From: Microbacterium salitolerans
Lineage (GTDB): Bacteria > Actinomycetota > Actinomycetes > Actinomycetales > Microbacteriaceae
Length of the DNA: 64,000 nucleotides
Assembly: GCF_019720895.1 (NCBI RefSeq)
Contig: NZ_JAHKSH010000002.1
Span: forward strand, 310,001-374,000
Direction of reading: 5' to 3'
The notes beneath the pieces were generated by a model, which saw only the letters and a list, made by a program, of their open reading frames with translations, was not told the origin of the DNA and searched no databases. Shown here in pieces: positions 9,026 to 16,867 of the stretch. Numbering within the stretch: position 1 is the stretch's first letter; the number at the start of each line of letters is the position of its first letter. The translations under genes and the position numbers were made by a program.

Positions 9026-9928
9026 ATGCTCCTCTCGCGCGCTGCGGATGCATTCGCGTCGCACCTCACCGACGTCCGCCGGCTGTCGGTCGCGACAGCG
9101 CGCGCATACCGGGCGGATCTCGCAGATCTTGCGGATGCCGTCGGCGACGTCGACATCGCCTCGGTCGATCTCGAGCATCTGCGCGAGTGGCTGTGGCGCG
9201 CGTCGCAGCGAGGGGATGCGCGATCGACCCTCGCCCGCCGCACCTCCTCCGCCCGCGGTCTGTTCCGATGGGCACTCGACCAGGGTCTCGTACCTGCCGA
9301 TCCGAGCCTGCGGCTCGTCACGCCGAAGAAGGGCAGAACGCTGCCGCGAGTGGCGACCGCCGACGGCCTCGGAGAGATGCTCGAGCGGGTGCGGGCCGCA
9401 GCGGACACGGGGGATCCGGTCGCTCTCCGTGACCACGCCGTTCTCGAGCTGCTGTATGGGTCGGGGATCCGTGTGGCGGAGCTGTGCGGCCTCGACGTGG
9501 ATGACGTCGACCTCTCTCGAGCGACGGCGCGCGTGGTCGGCAAGGGGGCGAAAGAGCGCGTCGTGCCGTTCGGTGCGCCGGCACGGAAGGCGATCGAGGC
9601 ATTCCTCACCCGCGGCCGTCCGGCGCTGGCGGCGCGCACTGAGAATGCCGTGCCCGCGCTCTTCCTCGGTGCGCGGGGGGCGCGCATCGGCCCGCGTGCC
9701 GTCTACGATCTCGTCGCGCGCACGGTCGGTCCCGTCGTCGGCGGCGTCGCCGTCGGTCCGCACGCGCTGAGGCACTCTGCCGCGACCCACCTGCTCGATG
9801 GCGGTGCGGACCTGCGTGCCGTGCAGGAGCTGCTCGGACACGCGAGCCTCGGCACGACCCAGATCTACACGCACGTGTCGAGCGAGCGCCTCGCCGCCGC
9901 ATATCGACTCGCGCACCCCCGCGCGTAG
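9026..9928 (+). CDS. xerC: Tyrosine recombinase XerC-type
   Basis: Site-specific recombinase that resolves chromosome dimers at dif. It has 300 residues with an N-terminal SAM-like core-binding domain (about 1-85) and the catalytic domain. The tyrosine-recombinase set is complete: Arg149 in GIRVAEL, Lys173/Lys176 in the GKGAKER hairpin, His246 and Arg249 in HALRHSA, His272 in LGHASLG and Tyr281 in TQIYTH. Position next to dprA and before the M23 gene matches the normal actinobacterial xerC locus, which argues against a phage integrase. Which partner (XerC or XerD) it represents is judged from context only. Confidence 0.88.
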   Translation: MLLSRAADAFASHLTDVRRLSVATARAYRADLADLADAVGDVDIASVDLEHLREWLWRASQRGDARSTLARRTSSARGLFRWALDQGLVPADPSLRLVTPKKGRTLPRVATADGLGEMLERVRAAADTGDPVALRDHAVLELLYGSGIRVAELCGLDVDDVDLSRATARVVGKGAKERVVPFGAPARKAIEAFLTRGRPALAARTENAVPALFLGARGARIGPRAVYDLVARTVGPVVGGVAVGPHALRHSAATHLLDGGADLRAVQELLGHASLGTTQIYTHVSSERLAAAYRLAHPRA

Positions 9929-9941
9929 TCGCCTGCAGACG

Positions 9942-10454
9942 TCAGCAGCAGGGGAGGAGCACGGGCCGCTCCGCCGCCCCCAGGAGCGCCGTCGGATCGA
10001 TGTACTCCCCGTCGAGACGTGCGCCGAGATGCACCGCTCCCGGCGGCGTATGGCCACCGGTCGCGAGCGTGCCCACGACGGATCCTCGCGTCACCGAGTC
10101 GCCTGCGGAGAGCTCGCTGTCGACGGGTTCGAGGGTCGACACGAGCCCGCCGCGGTGCTCGATCGTCAGGAGCGGCCGTCCGGCGACACCCCCGACGAAG
10201 GCGACGACGCCGTCCGCGGGAGAGACGACATCGGAGCCCGCGACGGCCACGTCGATACCGCGGTGGCCGGGCGCGTACTCGTGAGCCGGCTGCTCGTACG
10301 GCGACACGATCTCGTCGATGCCGCCCGGCCACGCCCAGGAACCGGCCGGCGATTCGCCGGCGGGATCGAGCGCGGATGCGGCGGAGACCGACGCCGGGAT
10401 GGCAGCGACGGCGAAGACCAGGATGACGACGATGGAAGCGAGAAGGCGACGCAT
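9942..10454 (-). CDS. Secreted M23-family peptidase (LytM fold)
   Basis: A 170-residue protein with a signal peptide (basic MRR start, then LLASIVVILVFAVAAIPASVSA) and one LytM/M23 domain, which in other members cuts peptidoglycan cross-bridges. The first zinc motif HRGIDVAV (His-x3-Asp) is present. In the second motif the sequence is GAVHLGARLDG: only the metal-binding His is kept, and the first His of the usual HxH is Ala. Related actinobacterial proteins often have CLHWG here, so this is a group with an altered active site. The gene is convergent with xerC (13 nt apart). GGTGGGG precedes the ATG. Confidence 0.82.
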   Translation of the reverse strand: MRRLLASIVVILVFAVAAIPASVSAASALDPAGESPAGSWAWPGGIDEIVSPYEQPAHEYAPGHRGIDVAVAGSDVVSPADGVVAFVGGVAGRPLLTIEHRGGLVSTLEPVDSELSAGDSVTRGSVVGTLATGGHTPPGAVHLGARLDGEYIDPTALLGAAERPVLLPCC

Positions 10455-10774
10455 GGCCCCACCGTGACGGATCCTGCGGCCTCGCGCGGAGCCGGATGCG
10501 GCGATTGTGGAGAGAATCGAGGAAGCCGCCTCCTGTGGACACGCTGACCCCGCTGCCGTCCCGCGTTTCGCGGCGGATCCTGCTGATACACTGGTGGTCG
10601 CATCCCGTCTGTGCGGGATGACTTCGCGTGTCTCAGCGGCTTCGGCCGCGGCAGCACTCCCTCCGGTCCCTCCTCGTGAGGGTGGGCGTGCGTCGGGCAC
10701 CAGGATCACCGGCATCCGCCGGTTCATCAACCGAATCGGCGCGTCTCGCGCGCCCTCACCCAAGGAGATACGGC
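10455..10774 (+). promoter_or_regulatory. rpsB promoter and long leader; divergent M23 promoter region
   Basis: This 320-bp stretch has no gene. A strong extended -10 (TGATACACT; TACACT at 10587-10592) points towards rpsB and leaves a leader of about 175 nt. The leader holds a perfect 7-bp hairpin (CATCCCG 10601-10607 with CGGGATG 10614-10620) and further GC-rich self-complementary segments, then AAGGAGAT as the ribosome site. Long leaders before rpsB are known sites of S2 autoregulation in other bacteria; that function here is inferred. The left part (10455-10520) must carry the minus-strand promoter of the M23 gene; CACAAT near 10505 is a candidate -10. Confidence 0.6.
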
Positions 10775-11668
10775 ATGGCCGTCGTCACAATCCGCCAGCT
10801 GCTCGACAGCGGCGTCCACTTCGGACACCAGACTCGTCGGTGGAACCCGAAGGTCAAGCGCTTCATCCTCACGGAGCGCAGCGGCATCCACATCATCGAC
10901 CTCCAGCAGTCGCTCGCGTACATCGACCGTGCGTACGACTTCGTCAAGGAGACGGTCGCCCACGGCGGCACCATCCTCTTCGTCGGCACCAAGAAGCAGG
11001 CGCAGGAGGTGCTCGCCGAGCAGGCGACCCGCGTGGGTCAGCCCTACGTGAACGAGCGCTGGCTCGGTGGCCTCCTCACCAACTTCCAGACGGTGTCGAA
11101 GCGTCTCGCGCGTATGAAGGAGCTCGAGGAGCTCGACTTCGAGGACCCCGCAGGCACGGGCTTCACGAAGAAGGAGCTTCTGCTCAAGAAGCGCGAGCTC
11201 AACAAGCTCCACAAGTCGCTGGGCGGCATCCGCAACCTCACGAAGACGCCGTCGGCTCTCTGGGTCGTCGACGCCAAGCGCGAGCACCTCGCGATCGACG
11301 AGGCGCGGAAGCTCGGCATCCCCGTGATCGGCATCCTCGACACGAACGTCGACCCCGACGACATCACGTACCCGATCCCCGGCAACGACGACGCGATCCG
11401 CTCCGTCGCGCTGCTCACGCGCATCATCGCCGACGCCGCGGCCGATGGCCTGCAGCAGAAGCACAACCCGGAGGGCGACGCCGCGGCTGAGCCGCTCGCT
11501 GAGTGGGAGCGCGAGCTCCTCGAGCAGGGCGGACAGTCCGAGGCTCCCGCCGAGGAGGCTCCGGCCGAGGAGGCTCCCGCAGCGACCGACGACGCGCCGG
11601 CCGAGGAGGCTCCTGCTGAGGAGGCTCCCGCCGAGGAGAAGCCGGCCGAGGCTCCCGCAGCCGAGTGA
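10775..11668 (+). CDS. rpsB: 30S ribosomal protein S2
   Basis: S2 is a 30S subunit protein. The 297-residue product matches the family from its start ([26 protein letters not shown]) through the coiled-coil region around 100-150 to the nucleotide-like core [16 protein letters not shown]. After about residue 230 it has a low-complexity acidic tail of repeated [10 protein letters not shown] units, an extension common in Actinobacteria but longer than the E. coli protein. The ATG is set by AAGGAGAT. tsf follows after a hairpin, the usual rpsB-tsf pair. Confidence 0.97.
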   Translation: MAVVTIRQLLDSGVHFGHQTRRWNPKVKRFILTERSGIHIIDLQQSLAYIDRAYDFVKETVAHGGTILFVGTKKQAQEVLAEQATRVGQPYVNERWLGGLLTNFQTVSKRLARMKELEELDFEDPAGTGFTKKELLLKKRELNKLHKSLGGIRNLTKTPSALWVVDAKREHLAIDEARKLGIPVIGILDTNVDPDDITYPIPGNDDAIRSVALLTRIIADAAADGLQQKHNPEGDAAAEPLAEWERELLEQGGQSEAPAEEAPAEEAPAATDDAPAEEAPAEEAPAEEKPAEAPAAE

Positions 11669-11673
11669 CCGTC

Positions 11674-11709
11674 ACGAGGGCGGGTGTCGATCTCGGCACC
11701 CGCCCTCGT
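11674..11709 (+). terminator. Hairpin between rpsB and tsf
   Basis: A perfect 13-bp stem (11674-11686 with 11697-11709) and a 10-nt loop, without a long T-run. It probably terminates part of the rpsB transcripts and so lowers or uncouples tsf expression. Confidence 0.7.
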
Positions 11710-11783
11710 TCTCGGTGAGACGGGCACCGCACACTTTCACCACCGAAAACTCGTACACCTGCGACACCAAAGGGAAGCCACTC

Positions 11784-12611
11784 ATGGCAAACGTCAGCAT
11801 CGCCGACATCAAGACGCTGCGTGAGCAGCTCGGCACGGGCATGGTCGACACGAAGAAGGCGCTCGAGGAGGCCGAGGGCGACCTCGACAAGGCCATCGAG
11901 ATCCTGCGCCTCAAGGGCGCGAAGGGCAACGCGAAGCGTGCCGACCGTGCAGCGACCGAGGGTCTCGTCACAGCCGTCGAGAAGAACGGCTCGACCACGC
12001 TCGTCGAGCTCGCCTGCGAGACCGACTTCGTCGCGAAGAACGACAAGTTCATCGCCCTGGCCGACACCGTCCTCCAGGCTGTGGCCGCGGCCGGCGCCAA
12101 CGGCGTCGAGGCCGCTCTCCAGGTGGAGGCCGACGGCAAGACCGTCGAGCAGATCATCTCCGACGAGGCGGCCATCATCGGCGAGAAGATCGAGCTGCGC
12201 GGGGCGTCGACGCTCACGGGCGACGCGTTCCAGGTCTATCTCCACAAGACGAGCAAGGACCTGCCCCCGCAGGTCGGTGTGGTCGTCGCCTACTCGGGTG
12301 ACGACGCCGAGACGGCGCGTTCGATCGCTCAGCACATCTCGTTCGCCGCCCCGCAGTACCTCACGCGTGACGAGGTGCCGGCTGAGGTCGTCGACAAGGA
12401 GCGAGAGATCGTCACCGAGATCTCCCGCAACGAGGGCAAGCCCGAGGCCGCCCTCCCGAAGATCGTCGAGGGCCGTGTGAACGCGTTCTTCAAGCAGGTC
12501 GCGCTCCTCGACCAGCCGTACGCGAAGGACAACAAGCTGTCGATCCAGAAGGTCGCAGACGACGCCGGCATCACGATCACCGGCTTCGCACGCTTCAAGG
12601 TCGGCGCCTGA
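11784..12611 (+). CDS. tsf: Elongation factor Ts
   Basis: Nucleotide exchange factor for EF-Tu. The 275-residue protein begins with the UBA-like domain (about 1-55), including LREQLGTGMVDTKKALEEAEGD and the GAKGNAKR region, and continues with the TDFVAKND core motif (ELACETDFVAKNDKF) and the dimerisation domain. AAAGGGAAG precedes the ATG. Strong terminators flank it on both sides. Confidence 0.97.
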   Translation: MANVSIADIKTLREQLGTGMVDTKKALEEAEGDLDKAIEILRLKGAKGNAKRADRAATEGLVTAVEKNGSTTLVELACETDFVAKNDKFIALADTVLQAVAAAGANGVEAALQVEADGKTVEQIISDEAAIIGEKIELRGASTLTGDAFQVYLHKTSKDLPPQVGVVVAYSGDDAETARSIAQHISFAAPQYLTRDEVPAEVVDKEREIVTEISRNEGKPEAALPKIVEGRVNAFFKQVALLDQPYAKDNKLSIQKVADDAGITITGFARFKVGA

Positions 12612-12627
12612 ATCCACCCGCGCCATG

Positions 12628-12663
12628 AGGGCCCGGGCTCCGCTTCTGCGGAGTCCGGGCCCT
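12628..12663 (+). terminator. Terminator after tsf
   Basis: A 16-bp stem with one mismatch (from AGGGCCCGG at 12628 to CCGGGCCCT at 12663) and a 4-nt loop, 17 nt after the tsf stop. Confidence 0.75.
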
Positions 12664-12758
12664 CCGCCGTTCCCGGGGTGCGCGTCCAGGCTGTCTCGCC
12701 GGCTTCTGCGCTAGCGTGGGAGGCACTGCCTGCAGGCCTCCGAGAGGAAGAAGACATC

Positions 12759-13481
12759 GTGATCAGCGACGCCCCCACCACCAGCCGCCGTGTTCTGCTC
12801 AAGCTCTCGGGAGAGGCGTTCGGCGGTGGCCAGATCGGCGTCGCTCCCGACGTCGTCGGCCAGATCGCCCGCGAGATCGCGGAGGCCGCCCAGGAGGTCG
12901 AGGTCGCGGTCGTCGTCGGAGGCGGGAACTTCTTCCGCGGAGCAGAGCTCTCGAAGAGCGGCATGGAGCGCTCGCGTGCCGACTACATGGGCATGCTGGG
13001 GACGGTCATGAACGCGCTCGCTCTGCAGGACTTCCTCGAACAGGCGGGCACCGAGACGCGCGTGCAGTCGGCGATCGAGATGCGACAGGTGGCGGAGCCC
13101 TACATCCCGCGACGCGCCGAGCGTCACATGGAGAAGGGGCGCGTCGTGATCTTCGGTGCCGGTGCAGGCCTCCCGTACTTCTCGACCGACACGGTCGCGG
13201 CGCAGCGCGCCCTCGAGATCCGCGCCGACGAGGTGCTCGTCGCCAAAAACGGCGTCGACGGCGTCTACACCGCGGACCCGCGCGTGGACTCAGAGGCGGA
13301 GAAGCTCGATCATGTGACGTACGGGGAGGCGCTGGTGAAGGGGCTCAAGGTCGTCGATTCGACAGCCTTCAGCCTCTGCATGGACAACGGCATGAGCATG
13401 CGCGTGTTCGGCATGGAACCCGCGGGCAACGTCACCCGCGCGCTGCGCGGCGAGCCCATCGGCACGCTGGTCACCCGCTGA
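12759..13481 (+). CDS. pyrH: UMP kinase
   Basis: Phosphorylates UMP to UDP in pyrimidine synthesis; bacterial amino-acid-kinase fold, usually a hexamer regulated by GTP and UTP. The 240-residue product has [13 protein letters not shown] near the N-terminus, the glycine-rich [11 protein letters not shown], the uridylate-binding [24 protein letters not shown] and [13 protein letters not shown] at the C-terminus. GTG 12759 is chosen because GAGAGGAAG lies upstream; the frame is open further upstream without family similarity. TAGCGT (12712-12717) is a possible -10. frr follows. Confidence 0.95.
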   Translation: MISDAPTTSRRVLLKLSGEAFGGGQIGVAPDVVGQIAREIAEAAQEVEVAVVVGGGNFFRGAELSKSGMERSRADYMGMLGTVMNALALQDFLEQAGTETRVQSAIEMRQVAEPYIPRRAERHMEKGRVVIFGAGAGLPYFSTDTVAAQRALEIRADEVLVAKNGVDGVYTADPRVDSEAEKLDHVTYGEALVKGLKVVDSTAFSLCMDNGMSMRVFGMEPAGNVTRALRGEPIGTLVTR

Positions 13482-13529
13482 CTCGGCACGCCGCACGCCG
13501 CGGCGTCCGGCCCGCAGGGCGGGCGCCGA

Positions 13530-13535
13530 TAGAAT
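13530..13535 (+). promoter_or_regulatory. -10 box before frr
   Basis: TAGAAT, 31 nt upstream of the frr GTG. Unlike the leaderless cases this gene also has a GGAG ribosome site (13558-13561). Confidence 0.5.
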
Positions 13536-13566
13536 CATCTGAGCATCAACGACGAATGGAGTCCCC

Positions 13567-14121
13567 GTGATCGCCGACCTTCTGTCCGACGCAAAAAACC
13601 GCATGGATCGCGCCGTCGAGTCGGCGAAGGAGGACTTCGCCACCGTCCGCACAGGTCGCGCGAATCCGCAGATCTTCCAGCGCGTGATGGTCGACTACTA
13701 CGGCACCCCGACGCCGCTCCAGCAGCTCGCCTCGCTCGCGAACCCCGAGGCGCGCACCCTTGTCGTGACGCCCTACGACAAATCCGCGCTCAAGGCGATC
13801 GAAGAAGCGATCCGCGACATGCCGAACCTCGGTGCGAACCCGTCGAATGACGGCAATATCGTGCGTGTCTCGATGCCGGAGCTCACCGAGGAGCGCCGCA
13901 AGGAGTACGTCAAGCTCGTGAAGGCGAAGGCCGAGGACGGCCGCGTCCGCGTGCGCGGAGTCCGCCGGCAGGTGAAGGACGACCTCGTCGCGCTGAAGGA
14001 CGAGATCGGCGAAGACGAGATCGCCCGAGGCGAGAAGGAGCTCGACGCGCTGACGAAGAAGCACGTCGACCTGATCGATGAGGCGCTCAAGCACAAGGAA
14101 TCCGAGCTTCTCGAGGTCTGA
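13567..14121 (+). CDS. frr: Ribosome recycling factor
   Basis: Splits post-termination ribosomes together with EF-G. The 184-residue length is standard, and conserved elements are visible: [23 protein letters not shown] near the start, the tRNA-mimic core [26 protein letters not shown], and the long C-terminal helix. The start is GTG with GGAG before it. The stop overlaps the cdsA start as TGATG. Confidence 0.97.
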   Translation: MIADLLSDAKNRMDRAVESAKEDFATVRTGRANPQIFQRVMVDYYGTPTPLQQLASLANPEARTLVVTPYDKSALKAIEEAIRDMPNLGANPSNDGNIVRVSMPELTEERRKEYVKLVKAKAEDGRVRVRGVRRQVKDDLVALKDEIGEDEIARGEKELDALTKKHVDLIDEALKHKESELLEV

Positions 14122-15119
14122 TGGTGGCAGCGGCGTCTGAGCGCGACGAGCGGCAGGACAACCCGTCTGCCGCCGCTTCGCCGCGCGCTGATGAGCGGTC
14201 GTTGCACATGCGTGACGAGCTCGAGCATCGCCTCGATCAGGCGCGCGACCAGTTCGAGGCCACCAACGAGCGCATCAAGAATCGTACGGGGCGCGATCTC
14301 TTCGCGGCGATCGGCGTCGGCGTGATCGCGGGCGGCGGCGTGCTCGCGTCGCTGCTGTTCGTGAAGTGGGTCTTCGCGATCCTCGCGGTGGGCATCGCGG
14401 CGCTCGGTGTCTTCGAGTTCGCGCGCGCTCTGCAGGCGCGCGGTCGTCGGATCGACATCATCCCGCAGCTGATCGGCACCGTGATCATCATCACGGCCGC
14501 GTTCTGGTTCCCCTCGGCGGTCCATTGGACATCGCTGTTCATGACGCTCGCGCTCGTTATCGTGTGGCGCGTTCTCATCCAGATGTCGGCGCGCGATGGC
14601 CGCATCTACGCCTCGATCTTCAGCGACATCATCGTCGGCTGCTTCATCCCGCTGTACGTGCCCTTCCTCGCGAGCTCGGCGCTGGTTCTGGCTCGACAGG
14701 ATGACGGGGAGCTGTGGGTGCTCGCGTTCCTTCTCGTCGTCGTCGCCGCCGACACCGCGGCCTACGCGTCCGGCCTCGCATTCGGCAGGCACAAGCTCGC
14801 GCCGCGCATCAGCCCCGGCAAGACCTGGGAGGGCTTCGCCGGCGCGGTCGTCGTCTCGGCGGTCGCGGGCGCGCTGACGGGCGAGTTCATGCTCGGGATC
14901 CCCTGGTGGGCGGGCGTCCTCTTCGCGTTCGTCATCGTCGGCTCGGCGACGATGGGCGATCTCGGCGAGTCGATGATCAAGCGCGACCTCGGTCTCAAGG
15001 ACATGAGCTCCTGGCTCCCCGGGCACGGAGGGGTGCTCGACCGTCTCGACAGCATCCTCCCGTCCGCAGTGTTCGCCCTCGCGTTGTTCCACCTCCTCTC
15101 TCCTCTCGGAGCCGCATGA
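14121..15119 (+). CDS. cdsA: Phosphatidate cytidylyltransferase
   Basis: Makes CDP-diacylglycerol, the precursor of all membrane phospholipids. The 332-residue protein has a soluble N-terminal extension of about 55 residues predicted to form charged helix (RDELEHRLDQARDQFEATNE), then seven or eight hydrophobic segments. The CDP-transferase signature is complete near 285-312: SMIKRDLGLKDMSSWLPGHG followed by GVLDRLDS. The N-terminal extension is longer than in E. coli CdsA; an internal ATG at codon 30 is a possible shorter start. Overlaps frr (TGATG) and the next gene (ATGA). Confidence 0.93.
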   Translation: MVAAASERDERQDNPSAAASPRADERSLHMRDELEHRLDQARDQFEATNERIKNRTGRDLFAAIGVGVIAGGGVLASLLFVKWVFAILAVGIAALGVFEFARALQARGRRIDIIPQLIGTVIIITAAFWFPSAVHWTSLFMTLALVIVWRVLIQMSARDGRIYASIFSDIIVGCFIPLYVPFLASSALVLARQDDGELWVLAFLLVVVAADTAAYASGLAFGRHKLAPRISPGKTWEGFAGAVVVSAVAGALTGEFMLGIPWWAGVLFAFVIVGSATMGDLGESMIKRDLGLKDMSSWLPGHGGVLDRLDSILPSAVFALALFHLLSPLGAA

Positions 15120-15685
15120 CCGACACGAAGACGGGGACGTCGTCGCAGGCGCCCTTCACGCGCGTTCCGCGTCGCGCACGTGGCTACGAGCCGGCGAGCG
15201 TCGAGGAGTTCCTCGCCGCCGCTCGGGCGGCGTTCCAAGGCGAGTCGTCCGCGATGTCGAGTGACATCATTCGCACAGCGTCGTTTCCTCTCGTGCGCGG
15301 CGGCTTCGACGTGCAGGCGGTCGACACCGCGCTCGCGCGGCTCGAAGATGCGTTCGCGCAGCGGGAGCGCGATCAGCGGATCGCCGCCGCGGGTGCCGAG
15401 ACGTGGGTCGAGCAGGCGCGAGCCGAGGCGCAGGAGCTCCTCGCTCGGATGAGCCGGCCCACGGGCCAGCGGTTCGATCGAGTGAGCTGGTTCCGCAGCG
15501 GGTACTCGGTCGCGGAGGTCGACGCGGTCACGTCGCGCATCGCGCGATACTTCTCGCACGCCGAGCCCCTCACGGTCGAGCAGCTGCGATCGGCGGCCTT
15601 CCATGCACAGCGCGGGGGGTACCGCGAGGAGCAGGTCGACGCAGTGCTCGACGCGGCGGTCAGCGTCATCCTCGCCGTGCGCTGA
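15116..15685 (+). CDS. DivIVA-domain repeat protein
   Basis: A 189-residue soluble protein built from four copies of the short DivIVA N-terminal motif (hydrophobic-x-x-x-x-x-x-GY/GF-x-x-x-x-VD-x-x-L): RARGYEPASVEEFL (about 20-33), RGGFDVQAVDTAL (about 61-73), RSGYSVAEVDAVT (about 126-138) and RGGYREEQVDAVL (about 166-178), joined by charged stretches. In true DivIVA/Wag31 one such motif binds curved membrane at the N-terminus and a long coiled coil follows; here there is no long coiled coil. Translationally coupled to cdsA, so a link to membrane or envelope growth is plausible but unproven. Confidence 0.75.
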   Translation: MTDTKTGTSSQAPFTRVPRRARGYEPASVEEFLAAARAAFQGESSAMSSDIIRTASFPLVRGGFDVQAVDTALARLEDAFAQRERDQRIAAAGAETWVEQARAEAQELLARMSRPTGQRFDRVSWFRSGYSVAEVDAVTSRIARYFSHAEPLTVEQLRSAAFHAQRGGYREEQVDAVLDAAVSVILAVR

Positions 15686-15715
15686 CCGAGCGATCTCGAA
15701 TCGACACGCCCGGAT

Positions 15716-15732
15716 GTCACATTCGGGTAACA
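15716..15732 (+). promoter_or_regulatory. MtrA-like direct repeat
   Basis: GTCACA (15716-15721), a 5-nt spacer, then GTAACA (15727-15732). This matches the direct-repeat pattern reported for the actinobacterial cell-wall response regulator MtrA (GTmACA-N5-GTAACA type). It lies over the -35 region of the downstream -10 box TACAAT. Confidence 0.45.
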
Positions 15733-15738
15733 GCCCGT

Positions 15739-15744
15739 GTACAA
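15739..15744 (+). promoter_or_regulatory. -10 box of secreted transglycosylase-like gene
   Basis: TACAAT ends 11 nt before the GTG at 15756; no ribosome site is seen, so the leader would be about 4-5 nt. Confidence 0.5.
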
Positions 15745-15755
15745 TCGCGAGCACT

Positions 15756-16550
15756 GTGACTTCTGCGAACAACGAGAACCGACCCATGACTCGCCGCCAG
15801 GCGCGAGCAATCGAGCGTTCCGCCGTCGCCGACGCGCGTCGCACGAACCGTGCTGTCGCGGCGTCCGCGCGTCGTTCGCAGAAGGCTCCCGCGTCGTCGG
15901 GAACGAAGCGGGTGGCGGCGGCCGTGTTCGGCGGCCTCGCCGCTGCGGGCTTCCTCGCCGCGACGATCGCGCCCGTCGTGGGATCTCAGGTGGCTCAGGC
16001 GAATCAGGATCCCGCGCTCTCGTCCTTCGCGACGGCGGCCGACGAGGCGCAGATCTTCGCGGCATCGACGAAGGGCGGGTCTCTCGCGGCCCTCTCGACC
16101 GTGTCGTACGAGGCCGAGCTGCGCACGCCGACGCCGACGCCGACCCCCGAGCCGGAACCCGAGGAGCAGCCGGTGGCCGCTCCCGAGCAGCCGACCGACG
16201 AGCAGCCCGCCGATGAGGGCGACCAGGGCGCCGAGATCCCCGCACCGTACAACCCGGTCGAGTACACGGGCGGGGGAGTCCCGGCCGACTGGATGGCAGC
16301 TGCCGGCATCCCCGAGGATCAGTGGGGGTACGTCGACTTCATCGTGAGTCGCGAAAGCGGCTGGAACCCCAACGCGACGAACCCGTCGTCCGGTGCATGC
16401 GGCCTCGTGCAGGCTCTGCCGTGCAGCAAGGTGCCCGGAAACGGCTACAACCCGGTCGACAATCTGAGCTGGGGCAACGGCTACGCCGTCGGACGATACG
16501 GCAGCTGGGAAGCGGCCTACGCGTTCTGGTCCACCAACCACTGGTGGTAG
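15756..16550 (+). CDS. Secreted lytic-transglycosylase-like protein (aggregation-promoting-factor C-terminal type)
   Basis: A 264-residue protein with a basic cytoplasmic start, one hydrophobic signal/anchor segment at about 50-75 (VAAAVFGGLAAAGFLAATIA), a proline/threonine/glutamate-rich linker (about 130-165) and a C-terminal domain of about 90 residues. That domain has the soluble transglycosylase-like Glu in YVDFIVSRESGWNPNA and ends with RYGSWEAAYAFWSTNHWW, the ending typical of Apf-like proteins. Two cysteines in SGACGLVQALPCSK may form a disulfide. The GTG at 15756 is preferred because the -10 box is just upstream; ATG 15786 is the alternative. Probable peptidoglycan-active or surface role. 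Confidence 0.8.
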   Translation: MTSANNENRPMTRRQARAIERSAVADARRTNRAVAASARRSQKAPASSGTKRVAAAVFGGLAAAGFLAATIAPVVGSQVAQANQDPALSSFATAADEAQIFAASTKGGSLAALSTVSYEAELRTPTPTPTPEPEPEEQPVAAPEQPTDEQPADEGDQGAEIPAPYNPVEYTGGGVPADWMAAAGIPEDQWGYVDFIVSRESGWNPNATNPSSGACGLVQALPCSKVPGNGYNPVDNLSWGNGYAVGRYGSWEAAYAFWSTNHWW

Positions 16551-16565
16551 GGGCGACGCCTCCCG

Positions 16566-16850
16566 ATGGGTCGCTCACGTCGCCGTCCTTCGCACCGCTC
16601 GTCTGACGCCTCCTTCGAGCGCCTCCTCTCGGGGTGGCGCCGCACGGAGTTCAAACGCGGGTACGAGTGGTCCGTTCAGCCCATGGGGCCGGGCCGCTCC
16701 GACAAGGAGTACGCCTGCCCGGGGTGCTCGCGCACCATCGAGCCGGGCGTCGCGCATGTCGTGACGTGGCGCGAAGACGGTGTGCTCGGCGCACAGGCCG
16801 ATCTCGCCGCGCGCCGTCACTGGCACTCGCACTGCTGGAACATCTACTGA
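16566..16850 (+). CDS. Small conserved zinc-binding-type protein, function unknown
   Basis: A 94-residue protein with a very basic N-terminus (GRSRRRPSHRSS) and a likely metal site made of CPGC near residue 52 and HWHSHC near 86-91. The tryptophan-rich middle is shared, to my recollection, with short hypothetical proteins in many Actinobacteria. No membrane segment. It sits 15 nt after the transglycosylase-like gene and 17 nt before the hydrolase, probably in one transcript. No function can be assigned. Confidence 0.65.
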   Translation: MGRSRRRPSHRSSDASFERLLSGWRRTEFKRGYEWSVQPMGPGRSDKEYACPGCSRTIEPGVAHVVTWREDGVLGAQADLAARRHWHSHCWNIY

Positions 16851-16867
16851 CGAGGAGCTGGACGAGA

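Noticed and set aside
9026-9928. Tyrosine recombinase as a sign of an integrated element
   Set aside because: It sits at the standard actinobacterial xerC position between dprA and rpsB; no attachment-site repeats or phage genes are near.
11520-11665. Repeated GCTCCCGCCGAGGAG units as a DNA repeat element
   Set aside because: They are in frame and encode the acidic C-terminal tail of ribosomal protein S2.
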